The notes under the pieces were generated by a model. It searched no databases and was not told where the DNA came from. It saw nothing but the letters and a program-made list of their open reading frames with translations. This document shows positions 48,677 through 56,068 of a DNA stretch of 64,000 nt, one piece after another. The stretch is from positions 124,001-188,000 of the forward strand of contig NZ_JAPVBH010000002.1 of NCBI RefSeq assembly GCF_026967795.1. Direction: 5' to 3'. This stretch comes from Modestobacter sp. VKM Ac-2986. GTDB lineage: Bacteria > Actinomycetota > Actinomycetes > Mycobacteriales > Geodermatophilaceae. Position 1 is the first letter of the stretch; each line of letters begins with the position of its first letter. Both the position numbers and the translations under genes were made by a program.

Positions 48677-49849
48677 TCAGCCGGGGACGATGCCCAGCCC
48701 GGCGGCCACGGCACCCCGGGCGTCCAGCACGGCGGCCACCCGCTCGGCCGTGGCCGGGTCGGCGGGCAGCAGCCGGACGGCGTCGTCCCCCAGCTCGATC
48801 TGCACCGGCACCGCCTCGGCCCGGGTCACGGTGAACCGTCCCTCCGGGCCCCGGGTGAAGGTGAACCGGGCGATCACCGAGTCCTCGGTGTCGTGGCCGC
48901 GGGTCGAGTGCTGGGCCAGCGCGTTGCCCAGGCCGTAGGCCGCCCACTCGCCGTCGATGCGCTCGAACGGCTGGACGACGTGCGCGTGGTGGCCGAGCAC
49001 CAGGTCGACGTCGGGCGAGGCCAGCAGGGTGCGCACGGCCTCCTCCTGCCCGGCGGTGGGCTCGTGGTCGTACTCCGCGCAGCAGTGCACGCTGGCCACC
49101 ACCACCTCGGCACCCGCGGCCCGGGCGGCGGCCGCGTCGGCCAGCACCCCGCTGACGTCGGGCACCGCGAAGGTGTCGACGGCCCAGGGCTCCCCCGCCG
49201 GCAGCGGCACGCCGTTGAGGGAGAAGGTCGTGGCCACGTGGCCGACCCGCACGCCGCCGACGTCGACGATGCGCGGGGTGTCGGCCTCGGCCTGGCTGCG
49301 GTACGTACCGGTGTGCGCGATCCCGGCGGCGTCGAGGGTGTCCAGGGTGCGCACCAGGCCGTCGAACCCGTCGTCGAGGGAGTGGTTGGACGCCGTCGAG
49401 CACAGGTCGTAACCGGCACCGGCGAGCGCGTCGACGACCTCGGGCTGGACCGCGAAGGCCGGGTAGCCCGAGTACGGGCCGCCGGGCGGGGCGACCGGGG
49501 TCTCCAGGTGGCAGATCGCCAGGTCGGCGGCCTGCAGCACCGGCGCCACCCCGGCGAACACCGCGGAGAAGTCGTACCCGCCGTCGGGACGGCGGGCGCC
49601 CTCGGTCAGCGAGCGGCCCTGGTGGACCAGCACGTCACCGGTGGCCACCAGCGTGAACGACTGCGGCGGCGGGGGCGCGGTCGTGGCCGCCCTGGTCGGG
49701 GACGAGGTCGTCGAAGTGGGGGCGGGCTCGGCGGCCGGGGGTGTCTGTTCGCTGCTGCAGCCGGCCAGCACGAGGACGGCGAGGAGCCCGACCGTCCGCC
49801 GCGCGGCGGGGGCGCCCCGTCCGGGAGACCGGCGCAGCGACCACCTCAC
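48677..49849 (-). CDS. CapA-family lipoprotein
   Basis: Exported protein of the CapA/PgsA metallophosphatase-like family, related to the poly-gamma-glutamate export factor. The 390-residue precursor has a basic N-terminus, a hydrophobic stretch and the lipobox VLVLAGC, so it is a lipoprotein. A Thr/Pro/Ala linker (about 30-60) precedes the catalytic-like domain with LVATGDVLVHQG, ICHLETPVAP, STASNHSLDDG and VLGHHAHVVQPFE. No cap synthesis genes are nearby, so a general envelope function is likely. The GTG at 49849 is seven bases after the MOSC stop. Confidence 0.9.
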   Translation of the reverse strand: MRWSLRRSPGRGAPAARRTVGLLAVLVLAGCSSEQTPPAAEPAPTSTTSSPTRAATTAPPPPQSFTLVATGDVLVHQGRSLTEGARRPDGGYDFSAVFAGVAPVLQAADLAICHLETPVAPPGGPYSGYPAFAVQPEVVDALAGAGYDLCSTASNHSLDDGFDGLVRTLDTLDAAGIAHTGTYRSQAEADTPRIVDVGGVRVGHVATTFSLNGVPLPAGEPWAVDTFAVPDVSGVLADAAAARAAGAEVVVASVHCCAEYDHEPTAGQEEAVRTLLASPDVDLVLGHHAHVVQPFERIDGEWAAYGLGNALAQHSTRGHDTEDSVIARFTFTRGPEGRFTVTRAEAVPVQIELGDDAVRLLPADPATAERVAAVLDARGAVAAGLGIVPG

Positions 49850-49856
49850 GGCCGGC

Positions 49857-50420
49857 TCAGCCCAGCAGCCGGACGGCGTCCCCGGCGGTGACCCGGCCGG
49901 GCACGCGGACCTCGGCGTAGACGCCCAGGCAGTGCTTCGGCGTGCGGACGACCTCGAGCTCGGCGCCACCGACCTGCAGCCGCCGGCCCACCCAGTCGCG
50001 CTCGTCACCGCCGGACAGGTGCAGCAGCAGGTTGGCCCGCGGGTCGTCGGCCGAGCACCCCTCCGGGACGTCCCCGGCGGCGGCGCGGTCGATCGCCTCC
50101 CGGGAGACCAGGTGGACGGCGGCGGCGTCGACCTGCGGCCCGTCGGCGGAGCGGGCCAGCCGCACCGGGCGGCCGATCAGCTCGGTGACGGTGGTCGTGT
50201 CGGCCTCGGTGTCCCCGGTCGGCACGATCCCGGCCAGCTGCGGGGTCGTCTTCACCGTGACGCGCTCCCCGGAGCCGGCCTCGACCACCGACCACTCCCG
50301 GTCGCCGTGCAGCCCGGCCGCCTCGACCTCGACCGCCGGGACCGTGCGGCCGGCCAGGGACTTCACCGGGTAGAGGGAGATCTGGTCGACCACGCCCACG
50401 ACGTCGCTCACCCGCGGCAC
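49857..50420 (-). CDS. MOSC-domain protein
   Basis: Stand-alone MOSC protein, a beta-barrel fold shared with the molybdenum cofactor sulfurase C-terminus. The 187-residue protein has the N-terminal MOSC_N-like LYPVKSLAGRTVPAVEVEAAGLHGDREW in parts, DDPRANLLLHL, and the conserved cysteine region RTPKHCLGVYAEV near residue 164. Possible roles are molybdenum-cofactor-dependent reduction or sulfur transfer. GTG 50420 was chosen because it lies two bases beyond the HNH stop. GTG 50411 is also possible. Confidence 0.88.
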   Translation of the reverse strand: MPRVSDVVGVVDQISLYPVKSLAGRTVPAVEVEAAGLHGDREWSVVEAGSGERVTVKTTPQLAGIVPTGDTEADTTTVTELIGRPVRLARSADGPQVDAAAVHLVSREAIDRAAAGDVPEGCSADDPRANLLLHLSGGDERDWVGRRLQVGGAELEVVRTPKHCLGVYAEVRVPGRVTAGDAVRLLG

Positions 50421-50421
50421 G

Positions 50422-50820
50422 CTACGCGGCCGGGCCGACGTCGCGGACGGTCACGCCCCGGCGGCGCAGCCGCCGCAGCTGGGCGTCCAGGTAGGGGCGG
50501 GCGCGTCGCTGGCCCCCGCGCTCGGCGATCGCCTCGGCCAGCGCGGTCAGCGACCGCACCAGCCGCGGCTCGTCGGGGTGCCAACCGCGGCGCTGGCACT
50601 CCTCCAGCCACTCCACCGGTGCGGTGTGCCCGCGGTCGGCGTTGCACCGGCGGCAGGCGGCCACCTCGTTCTCCAGCCACGACGGCCCGCCCTTGACCCG
50701 CGGGACGACGTGCTCGGTGCTGGGCTCGACGTGCTCGCCGAACTCCCGGGCGCACCAGATGCAGGTGGGCCCGTCACGCTCGACGGCGACCCGCAGGCGG
50801 GCGGCGCGGTCCAGTGCCAT
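50422..50820 (-). CDS. HNH endonuclease-like protein
   Basis: A 132-residue protein with an HNH zinc finger: CIWCAREF, EHVVPRVKGGPSWLENEVAACRRCN in part, and DRGHTAPVEWLEEC. The two CxxC pairs and the His-Asn-His order are intact, so it is probably an active nuclease or DNA-nicking protein. The C-terminal part is helical and basic. Similar stand-alone HNH genes are widespread in actinobacteria, and the function is not established. ATG 50820 gives MALDRAARLRVAVERDG. It is coupled to the MOSC gene. Confidence 0.85.
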   Translation of the reverse strand: MALDRAARLRVAVERDGPTCIWCAREFGEHVEPSTEHVVPRVKGGPSWLENEVAACRRCNADRGHTAPVEWLEECQRRGWHPDEPRLVRSLTALAEAIAERGGQRRARPYLDAQLRRLRRRGVTVRDVGPAA

Positions 50821-50915
50821 CGCCGTCCATGGTGCGCCCGTCCGGGCCACCGTGCCCGCAGACGCAGAGAGGGCCAGGTCACCCGTTCCCGGGTGGACCT
50901 GGCCCTCGCGCACGG

Positions 50916-50987
50916 TGGGCGATACTGGGATCGAACCAGTGACCTCTTCGGTGTGAACGAAGCGCTCTACCGCTGAGCCAATCGCCC
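50916..50987 (-). tRNA. tRNA-Val (CAC anticodon)
   Basis: Cloverleaf on the minus strand with acceptor GGGCGAT/ATCGCCC, D arm TGGCTCAGCGGTAGAGC, anticodon loop TTCACAC (CAC, valine), variable AGGTC and T arm ACTGG TTCGATC CCAGT. The discriminator is A. CCA is not encoded. It shares acceptor and T arms with the tRNA-Val at 54070. Confidence 0.95.
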
Positions 50988-51013
50988 GTGCTGCAGACGA
51001 TTGTGCCAGACGC

Positions 51014-51391
51014 TCAGTGCCACAACGGCACCCACCCCGGCACCCAGTGCGGCACGCCCGTCAGGTGCAGGGTCACCACGAGCGCGCCGTAGACGAACGC
51101 GGCGGTCAGCAACGCCACGGCGACGCGGACGACGACGGACTGGCGACCCAGCCAGTCGGTCCAGCCCTCCACCCGCCGGCGGGCGTACTCGAGCACCCGC
51201 TCGGCCCACAGGAACTCCGTCGCCAGCACGAACAGGCCGGCGAAGACGATCAGCCAGCCGGGACCGGGCAGCGGGATGGCCACGACGCCCACGGCGACGA
51301 CCAGGCCGCCGACGACGCCCACACCCAGCCGGTAGGGGGCCTCGATGCTCTTGCGGGCCGCGATCCGCCGCCGCCAGCCCGACTCGGCCAC
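51014..51391 (-). CDS. PGPGW-type transmembrane protein (TIGR02611-like)
   Basis: A 125-residue protein with three hydrophobic segments (GVGVVGGLVVAVGVVAIPL, LIVFAGLFVLATEFLWAE, VALLTAAFVYGALVV) and the diagnostic PGPGWLIVF motif. The function of the family is unknown. The open frame continues upstream without a start codon (51392-51500) and looks coding there, so an unusual start could lie further 5'. The GTG at 51391 is the first usable start. It lies downstream of the anti-sigma gene in the same direction. Confidence 0.8.
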   Translation of the reverse strand: MAESGWRRRIAARKSIEAPYRLGVGVVGGLVVAVGVVAIPLPGPGWLIVFAGLFVLATEFLWAERVLEYARRRVEGWTDWLGRQSVVVRVAVALLTAAFVYGALVVTLHLTGVPHWVPGWVPLWH

Positions 51392-51492
51392 CCGCTCGCG
51401 CAGGCTGCGGTCCTTCTCGTGCCCGGGCCTGACCGCGCGGGTCCGGCCGGAGGGCAGCTGCTCCCCCGGCGCGGTCCGGATGTCCTGTCCGC

Positions 51493-52374
51493 TCAGCTGG
51501 TCACCTGCCCGGTCGCGACGATCTCCGACGGTGTCGTCGGAGCCTGCCGTCCGGGCTCGATGCTGATGGCGTACGTGGAGTAGTCGTCGAGCCCGGTCGC
51601 CTGGGAGCCTACGGTCCGCAGGTCCATCTCGGGAGTGACCACGTCGAACGTCCCGATGGCCACCGGGGAACCGTCACGCATCCCCCAGACGACGTAGGTC
51701 TGGTTCGCCCCGTCGTTGACCGACAGCCCCTCGGCCAGCACCTGCACCTGACCGTCCCGGGCGACCACCGTGGCCACCACCTGGCCGTTCTCGGTCAGCG
51801 GTGCGATCGCGGCCCGGCCCGGCTGCAGCAGCGACTCGATCACCCGGCTCTGCTCGGCCGCGGTCGTGCGCGCGGCGTCGCGGTCGCCGGTCACCACCAC
51901 GTTCCAGGCGCCCAGGGCGAGCACCGCGGCGACAGCGGCGGCGACCAGGGCGGTGGGCAGGACCCGCCGCCAGGCCGGGCGTGACTCGGCGTGGGGGGCC
52001 GGCAGCGGTGCGCGGAAGTTGCCGTAGGCGGTCGCCCCGCCCAGCGGGACGGGGGCGGGCCGCTGGACCGGCGGCTGCGCGGCCGGGGGCTCGGGCAGCG
52101 CGGCGGGCCGCACCTGCTCGGTCTCCTCGACCGCGGCGCGCAGCCGGTCGCGCAGCGCGTCGGAGGGCTCGGCCCCGGGCAGGTCGCCGGCGAGGGCGGC
52201 CATCACCTCGGAGGTGTCGGCCACGGTCTGCCGGCACCGGTCGCAGGTGTGCAGGTGGGCGGCGAAGAGCGTCTCGTCCTCGGGCTCGAGGGCGTGCAGG
52301 CCCCAGCCCACCGCGAGCTCGTCCCAGGTCCGGTGCTCGTCGTCGCGGCCGGGCTGCTGTCCGGGGGCGGTCAT
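51493..52374 (-). CDS. Anti-sigma factor with zinc finger and RskA domain
   Basis: Membrane anti-sigma factor for the sigma gene upstream. The 293-residue protein has an N-terminal zinc-binding ZAS motif (His40, Cys44, Cys47 in HLHTCDRCRQ), a Pro/Ala-rich linker, one membrane segment (about 139-158) and an extracytoplasmic RskA-type beta domain (VQVLAEGLSVNDGANQTYVVWG in part; YSTYAISIEPGR). Its ATG overlaps the sigma stop (ATGA), so the pair is stoichiometrically coupled. RskA-type factors are usually released by regulated proteolysis. The inducing signal is unknown. Confidence 0.93.
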   Translation of the reverse strand: MTAPGQQPGRDDEHRTWDELAVGWGLHALEPEDETLFAAHLHTCDRCRQTVADTSEVMAALAGDLPGAEPSDALRDRLRAAVEETEQVRPAALPEPPAAQPPVQRPAPVPLGGATAYGNFRAPLPAPHAESRPAWRRVLPTALVAAAVAAVLALGAWNVVVTGDRDAARTTAAEQSRVIESLLQPGRAAIAPLTENGQVVATVVARDGQVQVLAEGLSVNDGANQTYVVWGMRDGSPVAIGTFDVVTPEMDLRTVGSQATGLDDYSTYAISIEPGRQAPTTPSEIVATGQVTS

Positions 52375-53006
52375 CGGGCGGTCCCGTCGAACGGTGTGAC
52401 ACCGGCTGTCCCGGGGACGCCGGTGCCGAGGGTGTCCTTGAGCCGGCGCATCCCGGCGAGCATGCGGGTCTTGACGGTGCCCAGCGGCGTGCCGGTCAGG
52501 GCCGCCACCTCACGCTGGGTGTAGCCGCCGTAGTACGCGAGCGTCAGCGCCTCCCGTTGCGGGTCGGGCAGCGCCCGCAGTGCGCTGCGCACCCGGCCGG
52601 CCTCCATCCGCTCCCAGACGTCGTCCTCGACGTCGCTGGTCTGCACGGGGGCCGCCAGGGCCAGGTCGTCCTCGGCCCGCGCCGTGCGGCGGCGGTGGGA
52701 CTCCTCGCGCCGGACGGCGTCCACGGCCTTGTGGTGGACCATCGTCAGCAGCCAGGAGGCCACGCTGCCGCGGGTGCCGTCGAAGGCACCCGGGTCGCGC
52801 CAGATGCCGAGGAAGACGTCCTGGAGCACGTCCTCGGCCAGCACGTCGTCGGCGAGCACGCGGCGGGCCAGGGCGAAGGCCGGACGGCGGAAGCGCTGGT
52901 AGAGGTCGTCGACGGCGCCACGGTCGCCGGCAGCGACACGACGCAGCAGTTCGAGGTCGGCAGCGCCGTCCTCGGTGCTGCGCGCAGGTCGAGTCACGAG
53001 GCCCAT
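52371..53006 (-). CDS. ECF-type RNA polymerase sigma factor (SigK-like)
   Basis: The 211-residue sigma-70 family factor has region 2 (about 30-102: LYQRFRRPAFALARRVLAD, then VLQDVFLGIWRDP and SVASWLLTMVHHKAVDAVRR) and region 4 (LPDPQREALTLAYYGGYTQ, then TGTPLGTVKTRMLAGMRRLKD). It lacks the SnoaL or other C-terminal extensions. Pairing with an RskA-type anti-sigma suggests the SigK/ECF19 group. ATG 53006 is used, and GTG 53012 is an alternative. Autoregulation of the operon is typical for the class. Confidence 0.93.
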   Translation of the reverse strand: MGLVTRPARSTEDGAADLELLRRVAAGDRGAVDDLYQRFRRPAFALARRVLADDVLAEDVLQDVFLGIWRDPGAFDGTRGSVASWLLTMVHHKAVDAVRREESHRRRTARAEDDLALAAPVQTSDVEDDVWERMEAGRVRSALRALPDPQREALTLAYYGGYTQREVAALTGTPLGTVKTRMLAGMRRLKDTLGTGVPGTAGVTPFDGTAR

Positions 53007-53191
53007 GGTCACACGACGGGTTCGTCGCACGGGTCCCGAACGGTTCACTCGCGCCGACCGCGTCGCCGGGCGCGCCACCGGACGCGCCGCGAGCGGGTGA
53101 CGGGTGGGACTGGTGTGACTCAGGAGGCGACAGAGGCGCGACACGCCGACGCCATGCGTGACCGGGGCCCGTTCTGGGTCGTTACAGGGAC

Positions 53192-53698
53192 ATGGCGCGC
53201 TACCCGAGGTCCGGTTGCACTGCACGAACGACCCTCCACCTGGTCGGCCCCCAGTCGTGGACGGCGGTCCCGGCGGCACTGGTCTACGACGCGAACGACC
53301 CCTTCGCCGTCCGGGTCCGCTTCGGCGACGGCGGCGAGGACGAGTTCGACCGCACCGACGACGGCCTGCACGGCTCCGGCTTCGGCGAGGACCTCCCCGA
53401 CGAGGACGGCGGTGTCGAGTGGCTGCTCAGCCGCGACCTGCTGCGCGCCGGGCTCACCGGGCCGGCCGGCGAGGGCGACGTGCGGCTGTGGCCGGCCCGC
53501 GGTGGGCTCGACGTGCTGTTCCTGCAGCTGCGCGCCCCCTCGGGCGAGGCACTGTTCGAGCTGTCGGCCGCCGTCGTGGGCGACTTCCTGCGCGAGAGCG
53601 AGCAGCTCGTGGCGGTCGGGCACGAGAGCGAGGCGCTCCGGGTGGACGACGAGCTGTCGGCGCTGCTGCAGGGCGGCTCGGACCCCTCGGGGCACTGA
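53192..53698 (+). CDS. SsgA-like protein (SALP), sporulation/cell division regulator family
   Basis: The 168-residue protein matches the SsgA/SsgB family in its central pattern: VPAALVYDANDPFAVRVRF, then VEWLLSRDLLRAGLTGPAGEGDVRLWPA, and LQLRAPSGEALFELSAAVVGDFL. In streptomycetes SALPs position septa and peptidoglycan synthesis, and SsgB recruits FtsZ. A single SALP is typical of actinobacteria with simple multicellular or sporulating growth. The acidic insert at 45-75 (FGDGGEDEFDRTDDGLHGSG) is less typical. It is divergent from the sigma gene and followed by a hairpin. Confidence 0.9.
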   Translation: MARYPRSGCTARTTLHLVGPQSWTAVPAALVYDANDPFAVRVRFGDGGEDEFDRTDDGLHGSGFGEDLPDEDGGVEWLLSRDLLRAGLTGPAGEGDVRLWPARGGLDVLFLQLRAPSGEALFELSAAVVGDFLRESEQLVAVGHESEALRVDDELSALLQGGSDPSGH

Positions 53699-53705
53699 CG
53701 CGCTC

Positions 53706-53738
53706 CCTGCAGGTCCGCATGCGCCGCTGACCTGCAGG
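53706..53738 (+). terminator. Hairpin after the SsgA-like gene
   Basis: CCTGCAGGTC (53706-53715) pairs perfectly with GACCTGCAGG (53729-53738) around a 13-base loop, eight bases after the stop. Confidence 0.6.
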
Positions 53739-53830
53739 AACGCCCCCAGGGACACCCCGGGTACCCCCCCGGTTCAACCCCCGGATCCGGGTCGGTTAGA
53801 GTTCTCCACGCACCGCGAGAGCGGGGCACT

Positions 53831-53902
53831 GCGGATGTGGCTCAGTGGTAGAGCATCACCTTGCCAAGGTGAGGGTCGCGGGTTCGAATCCCGTCATCCG
53901 CT
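53831..53902 (+). tRNA. tRNA-Gly (GCC anticodon)
   Basis: Acceptor GCGGATG/CATCCGC, D arm GGCTCAGTGGTAGAGC, anticodon loop TTGCCAA (GCC, glycine) and T arm GCGGG TTCGAAT CCCGT. The discriminator is T and CCA is not encoded. Confidence 0.97.
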
Positions 53903-53944
53903 CGGAACCCCGGGCGCTGGTCTCAGGACTGGTGCCCGGCGTGC

Positions 53945-54015
53945 GGTGGAGTGGCCGAGAGGCGAGGCAACGGCCTGCAAAGCCGTCTACACGGGTTCAA
54001 ATCCCGTCTCCACCT
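53945..54015 (+). tRNA. tRNA-Cys (GCA anticodon)
   Basis: Acceptor GGTGGAG/CTCCACC, anticodon stem ACGGC/GCCGT with loop CTGCAAA (GCA, cysteine) and T arm ACGGG TTCAAAT CCCGT. The discriminator T is normal for tRNA-Cys. It follows tRNA-Gly by 42 bases. Confidence 0.97.
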
Positions 54016-54069
54016 CGTCTCCTCCGCGGAGCACGAGCGTGGAGGTGGGTCCGGCCGCGAGGCCGGGAC

Positions 54070-54141
54070 GGGCGATTGGCGCAGCGGTAGCGCGCTTCCC
54101 TGACACGGAAGAGGTCACTGGTTCGATCCCAGTATCGCCCA
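54070..54141 (+). tRNA. tRNA-Val (GAC anticodon)
   Basis: Acceptor GGGCGAT/ATCGCCC, D arm TGGCGCAGCGGTAGCGC, anticodon loop CTGACAC (GAC, valine) and T arm ACTGG TTCGATC CCAGT. Bases 54142-54144 read CCA, so the 3' end may be encoded. Followed by a hairpin terminator. Confidence 0.97.
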
Positions 54142-54149
54142 CCACGACA

Positions 54150-54174
54150 GGCCCCAGGTCATCGACCTGGGGCC
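54150..54174 (+). terminator. Terminator of the tRNA-Gly-Cys-Val cluster
   Basis: GGCCCCAGGTC (54150-54160) pairs perfectly with GACCTGGGGCC (54164-54174) around an ATC loop and is followed by TTCG. Confidence 0.85.
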
Positions 54175-54254
54175 TTCGCCGTTCCCGGGCCGGCTCCCCC
54201 GGTGCCGACGTCCCGGCCGGGGTCCGGGCGTGGTGATCATCCCCACAGCCGCGG

Positions 54255-54851
54255 TCAGCCGAGCACCGGCGTGACCCGTTCGGCCCAGAACCGGTCCACT
54301 TCCTCGGCCAGCGCAACCCGGTCCCCGTCGTTGTGCAGCACCACGTCGGCCACGGCCCGGCGCTCCTCGTCCGTCGCCTGGCTGGCCATCCGGGCCCGGG
54401 CGTCCGCCGCCGACAGTCCTCGGCCCACCAGCCGCTCCACCCGGGTGCCCGGGTCGGCCTGCACGACGAGCACCAGGTCGAAGTCGCCGGCCTGGCCGGT
54501 CTCCACCAGCAGGGGCACGTCCTGCACCACGACGGCGTCCGGCGGGGCGGCAGCGACGAGCTCAGCGGCCCGGGCGCGCACGAGCGGGTGCACGATCCCA
54601 TCGAGCCGGGCGCGGGCGGCCGGGTCGCCGAACACGATCGACGCCAGCGCGGCCCGGTCGAGGGCACCGTCGGCGGTCAGCACGCCGTCGCCGAACTCCG
54701 CGACCACGGCGGCCAGCCCCGGGGTGCCTGGCTCGACCACCTCCCGGGCGATCCGGTCGGCGTCCACCACCTGCGCCCCGCGCTCGGCCAGCAGTGCGGC
54801 CACCGTGCTCTTGCCCGACCCGATGCCACCGGTCAACCCGATCCTCAACAC
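54255..54851 (-). CDS. coaE: Dephospho-CoA kinase
   Basis: Last step of coenzyme A synthesis, phosphorylating dephospho-CoA. The 198-residue P-loop kinase has [21 protein letters not shown] at the N-terminus, [17 protein letters not shown] and the [13 protein letters not shown] block. It lacks the long GrpB-like extension that mycobacterial CoaE carries. GTG 54851 was preferred over an earlier frame opening (54881) because the family begins LRIGLTGG. It sits near rpsA, as in Rv1630-Rv1631. Confidence 0.95.
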   Translation of the reverse strand: MLRIGLTGGIGSGKSTVAALLAERGAQVVDADRIAREVVEPGTPGLAAVVAEFGDGVLTADGALDRAALASIVFGDPAARARLDGIVHPLVRARAAELVAAAPPDAVVVQDVPLLVETGQAGDFDLVLVVQADPGTRVERLVGRGLSAADARARMASQATDEERRAVADVVLHNDGDRVALAEEVDRFWAERVTPVLG

Positions 54852-55051
54852 CCTGCGGACCCTATGCGGCCTCCGTCCCACCCACCCTGCGCACGCTCGG
54901 GGCGGGGCCCTGGACGGGGTCGGGAACAGCCGTTGGTATCGGCTTGGTCACGGCGCGTCGCGCCCGGCGCGTCGTGCTCCAGTCCCACCAGTCACAGGAC
55001 TTACCTTTCGTCCCGGTGGACCTCCCCCGCCACAGCAGAGAGGCAGCGACC

Positions 55052-55309
55052 ATGTCCCGTTCCACGAGCACTGGCACACCGTCGGCTGTCGGCACCCTCC
55101 CCCGTGGCCGGCACCGCATCGAGAACCCCGCGGGGCTGCGCGTCGCCGACCTGCCCGGCGTGCGCATGGCGCGACCGCAGACCCGGCGCGGGACGGCCTT
55201 CTTCCGGGCGCTCGTGCCCAGCTTCTCCGCCGGCCGGCACACCTGGGCCGCGCTGGCCAACGCCGGCGGCCGCCCGCGCACCGCGTTCGCGATCATCCTC
55301 AGCCTCTGA
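55052..55309 (+). CDS. Small cationic hypothetical protein, 85 residues
   Basis: Open frame starting at an ATG preceded by GAGAGG and running MSRSTSTGTPSAVGTLPRGR to the stop at 55309. The protein is basic (many Arg, His, Lys) and polar, with a hydrophobic C-terminus (TWAALANAGG, FAIILSL). There is no recognisable domain or signal peptide. It stands alone between coaE and a convergent lipoprotein gene, with a 200-base upstream gap that shows no other feature. The third-position GC bias supports coding. It could be a small DNA- or membrane-associated protein. Confidence 0.6.
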   Translation: MSRSTSTGTPSAVGTLPRGRHRIENPAGLRVADLPGVRMARPQTRRGTAFFRALVPSFSAGRHTWAALANAGGRPRTAFAIILSL

Positions 55310-55357
55310 CCCACCCCGGGGCGTCCCCGCCCCGCAGGCGCCCGCTCGGCGGGCGCG

Positions 55358-56044
55358 TCAGCCGGTCGGCGAGGCGCCGGCCGTGCCCTCCGGGGCCGGG
55401 CTGTCGGCGGCGAGCACGGCGCCCATGAGCGACTGCAGCGCCGTCTGCGTGCCGGGGGCGTCCAGGACGCCCGGCACGAGGGACAACGAGTAGGTGCGGG
55501 TGTCGACGGTGGCGATGAGCGTCGTCTCGTCGGGCCCGCTCAGCAGGACGGCCGAGCTGCCGGGCACCACGGCCTGGTCGGCGCGCACCCCTTGGGCCTG
55601 CTGCGCGTCGACCGTCGCGCCGACCCGGTCCGCCGCCGCCTGCGCGTCGGTGTAGCTGAAGACCGACAGCTGCAGCAGCGGGTCACCCGCCGCCGCGTCC
55701 TCGGTGGCCGGGAGGACCCCGAAGCCGCAGGTGACCCGACCGGTGCGGCCGATCTCGGGCTCCGGGGTGCCGACGGTGAAGGTGGTCTCCCCGGGCAGCG
55801 GCGTGCCGAGGACGTCGTCGACCTGTTGCAGCGACAGCAGTCCCGAGCAGCCCTCGGGCAGCTCGTAGACCGGTGCCGCCGTGGTGGCGGGGGCCGACGT
55901 CGACGGCGGTGGTGCACTGCTGGTGGCGACGACCACCGGGGCGGCGTCCGGGGTGCTGCTGCACCCGGCGAGCACCACCAACCCCACCAGCCCCACGAAC
56001 GACCGTGCGCCGCCCACCCGGGTGGGTGGACGGCGCACGGTCAT
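55358..56044 (-). CDS. Predicted lipoprotein (DUF3558-like)
   Basis: The 228-residue precursor has a basic N-terminus, a hydrophobic core and the lipobox LVVLAGC with Cys28, followed by a Pro/Thr/Ala linker and an extracytoplasmic domain with two cysteines (EGCSGLLSLQQVDDVLG and VTCGFGV). The overall pattern resembles actinobacterial DUF3558-type lipoproteins. The ATG at 56044 lies inside the right arm of a strong hairpin, so translation may begin instead at GTG codon 10. It lies downstream of rpsA in the same direction. Confidence 0.78.
   Translation of the reverse strand: MTVRRPPTRVGGARSFVGLVGLVVLAGCSSTPDAAPVVVATSSAPPPSTSAPATTAAPVYELPEGCSGLLSLQQVDDVLGTPLPGETTFTVGTPEPEIGRTGRVTCGFGVLPATEDAAAGDPLLQLSVFSYTDAQAAADRVGATVDAQQAQGVRADQAVVPGSSAVLLSGPDETTLIATVDTRTYSLSLVPGVLDAPGTQTALQSLMGAVLAADSPAPEGTAGASPTG
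56002..56041 (-). terminator. Strong hairpin at the rpsA-lipoprotein junction
   Basis: ACCGTGCGCCG (56002-56012) is perfectly inverted at 56031-56041, and the centre contains the self-complementary CCCACCC/GGGTGGG. It lies 28 bases beyond the rpsA stop and overlaps codons 2-15 of the lipoprotein gene. It may be the rpsA terminator, a translational control element for the lipoprotein, or both. Confidence 0.65.
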
Positions 56045-56068
56045 GTGCTGCTCAGGTCAGCCGCGAGG

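Noticed and set aside
46577-49891. Long plus-strand frame opposite thrS and the CapA-like gene
   Set aside because: Antisense shadow. The minus-strand frames carry full families with motifs.
50422-50820. Homing or group I intron HNH gene
   Set aside because: No intron-like sequence or split gene surrounds it. It is a short stand-alone HNH gene coupled to a MOSC gene.
53831-54141. Integration site with prophage remnants at the tRNA cluster
   Set aside because: tRNA ends are intact, no duplicated tRNA 3' fragment or integrase gene is nearby.
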